A DNA stretch of 64,000 nucleotides from Microbacterium salsuginis (lineage in GTDB: Bacteria > Actinomycetota > Actinomycetes > Actinomycetales > Microbacteriaceae): contig NZ_JABACI010000004.1 of assembly GCF_012524205.1 (NCBI RefSeq), forward strand, positions 620,001 through 684,000, written 5' to 3'. A program made the position numbers and the translations under genes. Shown here in pieces: positions 24,073-33,729 of this stretch (within the stretch, counting starts at the first letter, position 1; each line of letters opens with the position of its first letter). The notes under the pieces are model-generated. The model did not search any database. It saw only the letters and a program-made list of their open reading frames with translations, and was not told where the DNA came from.

Positions 24073-25485
24073 GTGGACGCCGATCAGGCTGCCGTGGAGA
24101 CCGCTCTGGAGACCCCTGACGAGTGCGGCTGCGCACCGTCCCCGCGCGAGCGACGGCTGTTGTGGCCCTCGATGACACGGCGCAGTGCGCTCGGACTCGG
24201 AGTCATCGGACTCGCCGCGGTCAGCGCTTTCGGTGGCCCCCTCGTAGCCCCCGCGTTCGCCGCCGACTACCCCTCGTGGCCCGAAGTCGAGGCCGCCAAG
24301 GCGAACGAAGCGGCCAAGGCGGCAGAGGTCGCGAAGATCAAGGGCATCATCGCCGCGATGGAAGCCGACCTCGCTGCCAAGCAGCAGGCGGCACAGGTCG
24401 CCGCCGACGAGTTCTACGTCGCGCAGCAGCAGTACTTCGACGCGGCGCTGCGGGCAGAGCAGCTGCAGGAGCAGGCCGACGGTCAGGCCGCAGCAGCGGT
24501 GGATGCCGCCAACAAGGCCGGCCGCGTCGCCGCACAGCTGTACCGCAACGGCGGCGACGACACCTCGCTCGAGCTCTTCTTCGCCGGCTCCGCCGCCTCG
24601 GCCGACGACCTGCTCGCGCGTCTCGGAACGATGGACAAGCTCGTCCAGCGCAACCAGGACGTCTACGCGCAGGCCGTGACCGCCCGCAACTCGGCGCAGA
24701 GCCTCAGCGCCCTCGCCGAGGAACAGCGCGCCGAGCGGGACCGGCTGCAGAAGATCGCCGAAGAGAAGATGGTCGCCGCGCAGGACGCGGCCCTCAAGGC
24801 ACAGCAGGCGCTTGACGAGCAGAACGCGTTCCGTGGGCAGCTCGAAGCGCAGCTCGCCGCGCTCCAGGACACCACGGCCAAGACTGTCGCCGCCTACGAA
24901 GAGGGCGAGCGCATCCGCAAGGAGCAGGAACGCATCGCCCGCGAAGCCGCAGCTGCGGCCGCCAAGGCCGAGGCCGACCGGATCGCCCGCGAGCAGGCGG
25001 CCAACGCCGGAGGCGGCGGCGGCGGCGGTGGCGGTGGCGGAGGCGGGAACGGCGGCGGCGTCGTCGGTTCCGGCTGGGCCCGCCCATCCTCTGGCTGGCA
25101 CAGCTCGGGTTACGGGCCCCGATCACAGACGTGTGGACAGAACGGCTGCTCGAGCAAGTGGCACTACGGCGTCGATCTCGCCGCTGGCTGCGGCGCGGGC
25201 ATCTACGCCGCTGCCGGAGGCCGCGTCGTATACGCCGGCTACAACGGCGGCTACGGCAACTACATCAAGATCGACCACGGCGGCGGTGTCGGCACCGGTT
25301 ACGCGCACATCCGCCCGGGCGGCATCTTCGTCGGCTACGGTCAGTGGGTCAGCGCGGGGCAGCTCATCGCCAGCGAGGGCAACACGGGAAACTCGTTCGG
25401 CTGCCACCTGCACTTCGAGGTCTACGTCAACGGTGGCACGGTCAACCCCGTCGATTTCATGGGCGCTCGCGGCATCAGCGTCTGA
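24073..25485 (+). CDS. Secreted M23 peptidoglycan endopeptidase with coiled-coil domain
   Basis: The 470-residue protein has a roughly 38-residue lead, then a possible twin-arginine or Sec signal (TRRSALGLGVIGLAAVSAF, cleavage near FAADY). A long Ala/Glu/Lys/Gln-rich coiled coil follows, covering roughly residues 70-300, then a linker of about a dozen glycines. The C-terminal M23 domain has HYGVDLAAGCGAGIYAA for the first zinc ligands and CHLHFEV for the last. The layout is that of EnvC/RipA-like division hydrolases, with the coiled coil controlling the peptidase. GGGGAGGA precedes the GTG. The preceding 220 bp hold the promoter. Confidence 0.9.
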   Translation: MDADQAAVETALETPDECGCAPSPRERRLLWPSMTRRSALGLGVIGLAAVSAFGGPLVAPAFAADYPSWPEVEAAKANEAAKAAEVAKIKGIIAAMEADLAAKQQAAQVAADEFYVAQQQYFDAALRAEQLQEQADGQAAAAVDAANKAGRVAAQLYRNGGDDTSLELFFAGSAASADDLLARLGTMDKLVQRNQDVYAQAVTARNSAQSLSALAEEQRAERDRLQKIAEEKMVAAQDAALKAQQALDEQNAFRGQLEAQLAALQDTTAKTVAAYEEGERIRKEQERIAREAAAAAAKAEADRIAREQAANAGGGGGGGGGGGGGNGGGVVGSGWARPSSGWHSSGYGPRSQTCGQNGCSSKWHYGVDLAAGCGAGIYAAAGGRVVYAGYNGGYGNYIKIDHGGGVGTGYAHIRPGGIFVGYGQWVSAGQLIASEGNTGNSFGCHLHFEVYVNGGTVNPVDFMGARGISV

Positions 25486-25529
25486 CCGCCACACAACGCA
25501 AAAGGCGGATGCCGTGAGCCACGGCGAGG

Positions 25530-25587
25530 CCCCCGCACCCAGAGCCTCCGATCGGCGCGCCAGCGGCGCTCGGAGGGGGAGCGGGGG
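25530..25587. terminator. Nested hairpin between converging M23 and ppa genes
   Basis: CCCCCGC pairs with GCGGGGG over about 58 bases and encloses an inner CCTCCGA/TCGGAGG stem. A smaller GCCGTG-AGC-CACGGC hairpin lies just upstream. Its place between converging genes suits a bidirectional terminator. Confidence 0.6.
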
Positions 25588-25610
25588 TCGCTTCTGTTAT
25601 TGATCCGGCG

Positions 25611-26144
25611 TCAGATCGTGCTGGGTGCGACGCCCTCACCCTGAGTCTTGGTCTGACCCTCGTGCTCGGCGAAGCGGTCGAACGCCTCCGAGACCAGGCG
25701 CTCTGCCTCTTCGGCTCCGGCCCACTCGTCGACCTTGACCCACTTGTTGGGCTCGAGGTCCTTGTAGTGCTCGAAGAAGTGCTCGATCTCCTTGCGGGTG
25801 TACTCCGGGATGTCGGCGAAGTCCTGGATGTGCGCCCAGCGCGGGTCCTTGGCGATCACGGCGACCACCTTGTCGTCGCCGCCGGCCTCGTCGCTCATCT
25901 TCAGCACGCCCACGGGGCGCACCTTGGCGAGGATTCCGGGGGCCAGGTCGTGGTCGAGCAGCACGAGCACGTCGAGCGGGTCGCCGTCCTCACCGAGGGT
26001 GTTCTCGAAGAAGCCGTAGTTGGTGGGGTACCCCATCGGCGTGAAGAGGATCCGGTCGAGGAAGACGCGGCCGGTGCCGTGGTCGACCTCGTACTTGATC
26101 TTGCTGTTGCGCGGGATCTCGATGACGGCGTCGTACGCGCCCAT
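25611..26144 (-). CDS. ppa: Inorganic pyrophosphatase
   Basis: The 177-residue family I soluble pyrophosphatase starts MGAYDAVIEIPRNSKIKYEVD. It has the signature DGDPLDVLVL, whose aspartates coordinate Mg, together with the YGFFENTLGEDGDP region and KDPRWAHIQDFADIP. It cleaves pyrophosphate from biosynthetic reactions in the cytoplasm. AAGGAG lies eight bases before the chosen ATG; the frame is open far upstream but enters the palindromic intergenic element. The C-terminus is slightly longer than usual (GQTKTQGEGVAPSTI). Confidence 0.95.
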   Translation of the reverse strand: MGAYDAVIEIPRNSKIKYEVDHGTGRVFLDRILFTPMGYPTNYGFFENTLGEDGDPLDVLVLLDHDLAPGILAKVRPVGVLKMSDEAGGDDKVVAVIAKDPRWAHIQDFADIPEYTRKEIEHFFEHYKDLEPNKWVKVDEWAGAEEAERLVSEAFDRFAEHEGQTKTQGEGVAPSTI

Positions 26145-26222
26145 AGTGGTGCTCCTTCGGAAGACTGCGGATGCCGCGACAAGCCTAGTCATCGAGGCGG
26201 GTGGCTCGAAGTCGGCCGCCGC

Positions 26223-26322
26223 GGTTCGCAATTCAGTCTGCGCCGTCGTGTTTCGGCATCGACGCCGCCGAAACACGTGGGTCTCGGTCCGCGCCTTGGA
26301 CGTCGAGACTGAATTGCGAACC
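26223..26322. repeat. Nested palindromic intergenic repeat, copy 1
   Basis: Outer arms GGTTCGCAATTCAGTCT and AGACTGAATTGCGAACC are perfect 17-bp inverted repeats. Inside lies GTGTTTCGGC-N9-GCCGAAACAC, so the 100-bp element can fold as a hairpin with an internal hairpin. A related element with the same outer arms lies at 62765-62850. It sits between the divergent ppa and tilS genes. Confidence 0.8.
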
Positions 26323-26345
26323 GGCGCGGCCGCTACCGTGGGTGG

Positions 26346-27341
26346 GTGGACGAGCGCCGACCCGGACTGGACCCCGCCGTCGCCGAGGTGCGGCGCGCGG
26401 TGCGGGGCGTGCTGCGCGGCATTCCGGCCGGCTCGACGGTGATCGTGGCGCTCTCGGGCGGCGCCGACTCGCTCGCCCTCGCCGCGGCGGCGGCCTTCGA
26501 GGCGCCGAAGCTCGACCTGCGAGCCGCGTCGGTGACCGTCGACCACGACCTTCAAGAAGGGTCCGCGGATGCCGCGGCCGCCGCCGCGCGCAGCGCGGGC
26601 GCCCTCGGGCTCGATGCGCGCGTCGTCCGCGTCGACGTGGGCGACGCCGGTGGTCCCGAGGCGGCCGCGCGCGATGCCCGGTACCGCGCGCTGCACGATG
26701 CCGCCCGCGGTGCCGGCGCGGCCGCGCTGCTCCTCGGCCACACGCTGGACGACCAGGCGGAGACTGTGCTGCTGGGCCTCGCCCGGGGTGCCGGCGCCGC
26801 GAGTCTGCAGGGCATGGCGGAGGTGGCCGAGCTCGATGGGATCCCGCTGTTGCGCCCGCTGCTCGCAGTGCGTCGCGCGACGACCCGTGCCGCCTGCGCG
26901 GCCGCGGGACTGGTGCCGTGGAACGACCCGCACAACGCCGACCCCCGTTTCGCGCGCGTGCGCGTGCGCGAAAGAGTGCTGCCGGTGCTCGAGGCCGAGC
27001 TCGGTCCCGGCATCGCCGAGGCGTTGGCCCGTACCGCCGCGCAGCTGCGTGAAGACGCGGAGGCGTTCGACGAGATGATCGACGAGACGATCGAAGACAT
27101 CGTCGAGCATGCTGAGGCCGGGATCTCGGTGTCGGTCGCCGCGCTCGCCGCGAACCCGGCGGCGCTGCGGCATCGCATCATCCGCCACGTCGTGGCCAGC
27201 GAGTTCCACGAGAGCCTCACGAGGTCGCAGACGCTCGAGGTCGCGAGGCTCGTCACGGACTGGTCGGGCCAGGGCCCGATCGACCTGCCCGGATGCCGTG
27301 CCCGCCGGTCGGGCGGGCGCCTCGAGTTCGTCGCCCGCTGA
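26346..27341 (+). CDS. tilS: tRNA(Ile)-lysidine synthetase
   Basis: The 331-residue N-type ATP-pyrophosphatase has the PP-loop ALSGGADSLAL near residue 37, the HxLDDQAET motif (GHTLDDQAETVLLGL) and LLRPLLAVRRATTRAA, all typical of TilS. It converts C34 of the AUA-reading tRNA-Ile to lysidine and is essential in bacteria with that tRNA. TACCGT ends six bases before the GTG, supporting a leaderless start. Directly followed by hpt, the standard tilS-hpt-ftsH-folE order. Confidence 0.93.
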   Translation: MDERRPGLDPAVAEVRRAVRGVLRGIPAGSTVIVALSGGADSLALAAAAAFEAPKLDLRAASVTVDHDLQEGSADAAAAAARSAGALGLDARVVRVDVGDAGGPEAAARDARYRALHDAARGAGAAALLLGHTLDDQAETVLLGLARGAGAASLQGMAEVAELDGIPLLRPLLAVRRATTRAACAAAGLVPWNDPHNADPRFARVRVRERVLPVLEAELGPGIAEALARTAAQLREDAEAFDEMIDETIEDIVEHAEAGISVSVAALAANPAALRHRIIRHVVASEFHESLTRSQTLEVARLVTDWSGQGPIDLPGCRARRSGGRLEFVAR

Positions 27342-27450
27342 CCGCCCTCTCGCTCACGGCGTCGAGCTGTCGCAGACGGCCGCGTGCCGGCTGCCCGAGC
27401 GACCGATCGCGACGGCTCGGCGGCGCGCCGCATCCGCCTAGACTCGATCC

Positions 27451-28002
27451 ATGCGCGCGGCCGACGTCTCCACCGACCTCACCGAAGTCCTCGTCACCGA
27501 GGAGCAGATCCAGGCCAAGCTCGGGGAGATCGCCGCGAGGGTGGATGCCGACTATGCCGGCAAGGACCTCCTGCTCGTAGGGGTCCTCAAGGGTGCCGTC
27601 ATGGTGATGGCCGATTTCTCGCGGGCGCTGCAGGTGACCGCGCCGATGGACTGGATGGCGGTCTCGTCGTACGGCGCCGGCACCAAATCGAGCGGTGTGG
27701 TGCAGATCCGCAAGGACCTCGACACCGACATCATGGGCAAGCACGTCCTGATCGTCGAGGACATCATCGACTCGGGCCTGACCCTGAGCTGGCTGGTGGA
27801 GAACTTCACGGCGCGGGGCGCGGCATCCGTCGAGGTCTTCGCCCTGCTGCGCAAGCCCGAGGCGGCGAAGGTCGAGGTGCACTGCAAGTACGTGGGCTTC
27901 GACATCCCGACCGAGTTCGTCGTCGGCTACGGCCTCGACTACGCCGAGCGCTACCGCAATCTGCGCGACGTCGCCGTCCTCGCGCCCCACGTCTACTCGT
28001 AG
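27451..28002 (+). CDS. hpt: Hypoxanthine phosphoribosyltransferase
   Basis: The 183-residue type I phosphoribosyltransferase has the PRPP loop HVLIVEDIIDSGLTLSWL near residue 103. The flexible loop region is SSYGAGTKSSG, and the C-terminal PTEFVVGYGLDYAERYRNL is the HPRT signature. It salvages hypoxanthine and guanine to IMP and GMP. TAGACT ends six bases before the ATG, indicating a leaderless transcript. It lies in the conserved tilS-hpt-ftsH block. Confidence 0.95.
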   Translation: MRAADVSTDLTEVLVTEEQIQAKLGEIAARVDADYAGKDLLLVGVLKGAVMVMADFSRALQVTAPMDWMAVSSYGAGTKSSGVVQIRKDLDTDIMGKHVLIVEDIIDSGLTLSWLVENFTARGAASVEVFALLRKPEAAKVEVHCKYVGFDIPTEFVVGYGLDYAERYRNLRDVAVLAPHVYS

Positions 28003-28010
28003 GTCCGGGA

Positions 28011-28050
28011 CGTTTCGTCTCGGTCGCTTCGCTCCCTCGCTCAACGACCG
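28011..28050 (+). repeat. CGTTTCGTCTCG-type dispersed repeat, copy 1
   Basis: This 40-bp element begins CGTTTCGTCTCGG and ends CTCGCTCAACGACCG. It matches, with two small gaps, the left arm of the inverted repeat at 60428-60507. It follows hpt in the 195-bp gap before ftsH. Confidence 0.6.
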
Positions 28051-28197
28051 CCGCAGCCCTCGCCCACGATTACGCCCGGGGCGAATGCACAGACAGCCCC
28101 TAGGAACGCCGCGATACCCTGATTCCACCCGTCGGCGGCCGAGAACCGGCTGGCGCGACGGTTCGTCGACGAAAGGGACCGGGCTCGCGCCCGCACC

Positions 28198-30204
<2,007 letters not shown>

Positions 30205-30213
30205 GCTCGGCCC

Positions 30214-30813
30214 GTGGCCGTCGACCGTGAGCGCATCGCCGCGCTCGTGCGCGAACTGCTCGGTGCGATCGGGGAGGATCCCGAACGCCCCGGGCTGAAG
30301 CAGACCCCTGACCGCGTCGCCGATGCCTACGCCGAGTTCTTCTCGGGAGTGGGGGAGGATGCCGCGGCTCCGCTGGCCCGTACCATCTCGGTGTCGCGGG
30401 GCCCGGCCCCCGACACGCTGCCGTCGGGCGCGGTCATGCTGCGCGGCATCCGGTTCCGGTCGGTCTGTGAGCATCACCTGCTGCCCTTCCGTGGACATGC
30501 GCACATCGCGTACCTTCCGGGCGAGCAGGTCGTCGGACTCGGGGCGCTGCCGAAGGTCGTCGAGATCCTCGCGTCGCGCCCGCAGGTGCAGGAGCGGCTG
30601 GGCGAGCAGATCGCCGACACGATCGCGGCGTCGCTCGACGCCCGCGGTGTGCTGGTGGTGCTCGACGCATCGCACGAGTGCGTCACCATGCGTGGCGGAC
30701 AGCAGGCGGATGCCTCGACCGTGACGATCGCAGCCCGCGGGGAGTTCATCGACCCGGTGGCGCGCGCCGAGCTCATCGCGCTGATGTCGGCGCATCCGGG
30801 GGCGCGCGAATGA
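30214..30813 (+). CDS. folE: GTP cyclohydrolase I
   Basis: The 199-residue FolE has the signature RFRSVCEHHLLPFRGHAHIAYLP, with zinc ligands Cys and His. The second zinc Cys is in ASHECVTMRG. It converts GTP to dihydroneopterin triphosphate, the first step of folate synthesis. TAGGCT ends six bases before the GTG, so the promoter lies in the end of ftsH and the transcript appears leaderless. The stop overlaps the folP start (ATGA), beginning a folE-P-B-K operon. Confidence 0.96.
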   Translation: MAVDRERIAALVRELLGAIGEDPERPGLKQTPDRVADAYAEFFSGVGEDAAAPLARTISVSRGPAPDTLPSGAVMLRGIRFRSVCEHHLLPFRGHAHIAYLPGEQVVGLGALPKVVEILASRPQVQERLGEQIADTIAASLDARGVLVVLDASHECVTMRGGQQADASTVTIAARGEFIDPVARAELIALMSAHPGARE

Positions 30814-31643
30814 CGCTCATCATGGGCGTCGTGAACGTCACCCCCGACTCGTTCAGCGATGGCGGACGGTATGCGGATGCCGACACCGCGGTCGCACACG
30901 GCCTCCGGCTGCGCGAGCAGGGCGCCCACATCCTCGACATCGGCGGCGAATCGACCCGGCCCGGTGCGGAGCGGGTCGGCCCTGCGCTCGAGCAGGAGCG
31001 GGTGCTGCCGGTGGTCTCGGCTCTCGCCGAGGCGGGGGCGCTCGTGAGCATCGACACGATGAATGCGGCGACGGCGGTCGCCGCCGTCGCAGCCGGCGCC
31101 CGGATCGTGAACGACGTGTCGGGCGGCATGGCCGACCCCGACATGCTTCCCGCTGTCGCGGAGACCGAAGGCGATGTCGTACTCCAGCATTGGCGCGGCC
31201 ACTCGGCCGACATGTACGCGCGAGCCGCCTACGACGACGTCGTGACCGAGGTGGTGGCCGAGCTTCGCGCGCGGATCGCCGCGGCCGCGGCCGCCGGCAT
31301 CCCGCCCTCCCGTGTCGTCGTCGACCCGGGCATCGGGTTCGGCAAGCAGGGCGACCAGAACTGGGAGACGCTGCGGGGTCTGGAGCGGTTCGTCGCGCTG
31401 GGCCCGCGGGTGCTGCTGGGCACGAGCCGCAAGCGGTTCCTCGCCGACCTGCTCGCCGACGATCCGGCGGCGGCCACCGAGGACCGCCGTGATCTGGCGA
31501 CCGCGGTGACGAGCGTGCTGGCCGCCCAGGCCGGGGTGTGGGCGGTGCGCGTCCACAATGTCGCAGCCACGCGCGATGCTCTTGCCGTGGCCGAACGCTG
31601 GTCGGGCGCGCGCCGCGTCGACTCCGAGGGCCGGGAGGGCTGA
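30810..31643 (+). CDS. folP: Dihydropteroate synthase
   Basis: The 277-residue TIM-barrel enzyme opens with the DHPS signature MGVVNVTPDSFSDGG, followed by HILDIGGESTRPGAERV, IVNDVSGG and a C-terminal RVHNVAATRDAL. It joins dihydropterin pyrophosphate to p-aminobenzoate and is the sulfonamide target. Start and stop overlap folE (ATGA) and folB (TGATG). Confidence 0.96.
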   Translation: MTLIMGVVNVTPDSFSDGGRYADADTAVAHGLRLREQGAHILDIGGESTRPGAERVGPALEQERVLPVVSALAEAGALVSIDTMNAATAVAAVAAGARIVNDVSGGMADPDMLPAVAETEGDVVLQHWRGHSADMYARAAYDDVVTEVVAELRARIAAAAAAGIPPSRVVVDPGIGFGKQGDQNWETLRGLERFVALGPRVLLGTSRKRFLADLLADDPAAATEDRRDLATAVTSVLAAQAGVWAVRVHNVAATRDALAVAERWSGARRVDSEGREG

Positions 31644-32113
31644 TGGACGCTGGGCTGACGGACGCTGGGCTGACGGACGCGGGGCTGACGGACGCCGGGC
31701 TGTCGGGTGGCGCGCTGGTGCAAGGCGCAGACGAGATCGTGCTCACCGGGGTGCGCGCGTTCGGCTACCACGGGGTCTTCGAGACGGAGCGTCGCGAGGG
31801 CCAGGACTTCGTCGTCGACACGACGCTGTCGGTCGACATGAGCCGGGCCGCTGCGACCGATGACGTCGCCGACACCGTGCACTACGGCGAGGTCGCCGAG
31901 CGCATCGTCGAGATCGTGACGGGCGAGCCGCTGAACCTCATCGAGACGCTCGCCTCCCGTATCGCCGACGACCTGCTCACGCGGCCGCACGTGCAGGCGG
32001 TGGCCGTGACGGTGCACAAGCCGTCCGCGCCGATCACAGTGCCGTTCGCGGACGTGGCCGTGACTGTTCGCCGCGTGCGGCGAACAGACGCCGCACGAGA
32101 GGATCGCCCGTGA
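31643..32113 (+). CDS. folB: Dihydroneopterin aldolase
   Basis: The 156-residue protein contains a complete FolB domain from about residue 33: EIVLTGVRAFGYHGVFETERREGQDFVVD, then DTVHYGEVAERI and LIETLASRIADDLL, with the catalytic Lys in VHKPSAPI. It makes hydroxymethyl-dihydropterin from dihydroneopterin. The N-terminus is unusual: four tandem DAGLT or DAGLS pentapeptides encoded by 15-bp repeats. It is possible that translation really starts after them, but GGGAGG lies properly placed before the first ATG and the TGATG overlap supports it. Confidence 0.93.
   Translation: MDAGLTDAGLTDAGLTDAGLSGGALVQGADEIVLTGVRAFGYHGVFETERREGQDFVVDTTLSVDMSRAAATDDVADTVHYGEVAERIVEIVTGEPLNLIETLASRIADDLLTRPHVQAVAVTVHKPSAPITVPFADVAVTVRRVRRTDAAREDRP
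31646..31705 (+). repeat. Four tandem 15-bp repeats at the 5' end of folB
   Basis: The unit GACGCTGGGCTGACG occurs four times in register with the codons. Copies 1 and 2 are identical, copy 3 has one change and copy 4 has two. Because the unit is a multiple of three, gain or loss of copies would keep the frame. Confidence 0.9.
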
Positions 32114-32664
32114 ACCGCCGTCTCGCGCAGGGTTTCGACGGCGACCTCGAGCGACAGGTGCATCCGGCCGTCGAGGCGGTCGTGGCGCTCGGCGCGAATC
32201 TGGGTGACCGGGCCGAGACGATGACGGCGGCCATCCGCGACCTCGCCCGCCTCCCGCTCGTCGACGAGGTGCGGGTGTCGGAGCCGATCGAGTCGGTGGC
32301 GCTCAAGCCGGAGGGTCCGGATGCCGCGGCGCCGGCATACCTCAACGCGGTCGCCATCGTGACCACCCGCCTGGCACCGTCGGTCCTGCTCGGTTACCTC
32401 CACGCCATCGAGCAGCGGCACGGCCGGGTGCGCAGCGAACGGCGGTCCGCGCGCGAGCCCGGCTGGGAGGATCGCACCCTCGACCTCGACCTCATCGCGT
32501 ACGGCGATGTCGTCAGCGACGACCCCGCCCTGCTGCTCCCCCATCCACGGGCTGCCGAGCGTGATTTCGTGCTCGGGCCCTGGCTCGCGGTCGATCCGGA
32601 CGCGGTGCTGCCGGGAGTCGGCCGTGTCGATGCCGCCCTGGCACGCCTCAGGGAGCCGGAGTGA
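32110..32664 (+). CDS. folK: Hydroxymethyl-dihydropteridine pyrophosphokinase
   Basis: The 184-residue HPPK has VVALGANLGDRAETM near residue 25, a central YLNAVAIVTT and the signature REPGWEDRTLDLDLIAYGD, whose aspartates bind the two Mg ions. HPRAAERDFVLGPWLAVDPDA closes the family match. It transfers pyrophosphate from ATP to the pterin before FolP acts. About 20 extra residues precede the core. The GTG overlaps the folB stop, and the stop overlaps the next GTG. Confidence 0.95.
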   Translation: MNRRLAQGFDGDLERQVHPAVEAVVALGANLGDRAETMTAAIRDLARLPLVDEVRVSEPIESVALKPEGPDAAAPAYLNAVAIVTTRLAPSVLLGYLHAIEQRHGRVRSERRSAREPGWEDRTLDLDLIAYGDVVSDDPALLLPHPRAAERDFVLGPWLAVDPDAVLPGVGRVDAALARLREPE

Positions 32665-33128
32665 AACGCACCGGCGCCGGGGTTCTGCTCGTCGCGGCGG
32701 CGCTCGGCGCCGCCGCCGGGTTCGCACTCGACCAGCTGCTCACCTCGATGGGGCGGCCGACGTTCACTCCGGCGGTGACGCTGCCCCTCCTGCTGCTGGT
32801 GCTCGGGCTGATCGTCGTCGCGCTGGCGATCCCGATCCGCCGCGCGACGCGGAGCGGCGCGAGCGGTGCGATCAACCCGTTCCGCGCCGTGCGGGTGGCG
32901 ATGCTCGCGAAGGCCTCGACCATCGTGGGCGCGGCGATCGGCGGGCTCGGCGCGGGGCTGCTGATCTTCCTGGCCACTCGGCCAGTCCCGCCCTCGCTAG
33001 GCTCGTTGGGAACGGTCATCGCGACGGCCGTGTGCGGCGCGCTGCTCGTCGCCGCCGGACTCGTCGCGGAGCATCTGTGCACGATCCGGAAGGACCAGGA
33101 TGACGAACAGCCCGGAGGCGACGCCTGA
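32661..33128 (+). CDS. DUF3180 membrane protein
   Basis: The 155-residue protein has four hydrophobic segments (near residues 5-25, 38-58, 82-105 and 115-138) and a charged tail. It matches DUF3180, an actinobacterial family found almost always just after folK; function unknown. The GTG start overlaps the folK stop. The 3' end overlaps the next gene by 29 bases. Confidence 0.85.
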   Translation: MKRTGAGVLLVAAALGAAAGFALDQLLTSMGRPTFTPAVTLPLLLLVLGLIVVALAIPIRRATRSGASGAINPFRAVRVAMLAKASTIVGAAIGGLGAGLLIFLATRPVPPSLGSLGTVIATAVCGALLVAAGLVAEHLCTIRKDQDDEQPGGDA

Positions 33129-33729
33129 CGCGGTTCCCCCCGCAGAAGCAGGCGCGCCGACGCACGCGGCTCCGCACGAGACTCTGCAGCAGACGCCGCT
33201 GCCGGTCGAGGGCGAGACCTTCACGCGCCTGGCCGAGCCGCGGTCCGAGAACCGCCTCGTGCTCGAGAGCGGTGTGTGGCACCAGATCTCGCCCAAGTAC
33301 GTGCGGGTGCAGGTCATCGCCAACGGCTCGTTCCTGCTGCTGGTGGTGGCCGCGACTCTCGTGCTGACGCTGCTCATGCACCAGTGGTGGGCGTGGATCC
33401 CCGGTGGGCTGCTGACGGTGATCCTGGTGTGGACTCTTGCGATCCTGCCGCGCCAGGCGCGTTCGATCGGGTACCAGCTGCGTCAGGACGATCTCGTCTT
33501 CCGTCGTGGGATCCTCTGGCAGCGCTTCGTGGCGGTGCCGTACGGGCGCATGCAGCTCATCGACATCACGCACGGACCGCTGGACCGCGGGTTCGGCATC
33601 GCCCAGCTGAAGTTCGTCACCGCCGCTGCAGCGACCGGCGTCGTGATCCCGGGTCTCGAGCAGACCACGGCCGAGACGCTTCGCGACCACCTCGTGGGCG
33701 TCGCCGAGAGCCGGCGCACGGGCCTATGA
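33100..33729 (+). CDS. Bacterial PH-domain membrane protein (YdbS-like)
   Basis: The 209-residue protein has a hydrophilic Pro/Ala-rich lead of about 60 residues, two membrane helices in tandem near 75-115 and one bPH2 (DUF304) domain. The domain reads SIGYQLRQDDLVFRRGILWQ, then VPYGRMQLIDITHGPLDRGFGIAQLKFVTAA. It is encoded together with a larger three-PH-domain partner, as YdbS and YdbT are in Bacillus, where the pair affects resistance to some bacteriocins. The stop overlaps the partner start (ATGA). Function here is inferred only. Confidence 0.87.
   Translation: MTNSPEATPDAVPPAEAGAPTHAAPHETLQQTPLPVEGETFTRLAEPRSENRLVLESGVWHQISPKYVRVQVIANGSFLLLVVAATLVLTLLMHQWWAWIPGGLLTVILVWTLAILPRQARSIGYQLRQDDLVFRRGILWQRFVAVPYGRMQLIDITHGPLDRGFGIAQLKFVTAAAATGVVIPGLEQTTAETLRDHLVGVAESRRTGL

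Noticed and set aside
31646-31705. The folB tandem repeats as a regulatory or CRISPR-like array
   Set aside because: The units are 15 bp, in coding register, without spacers, and directly follow a good ribosome site. They are best read as a coding minisatellite.
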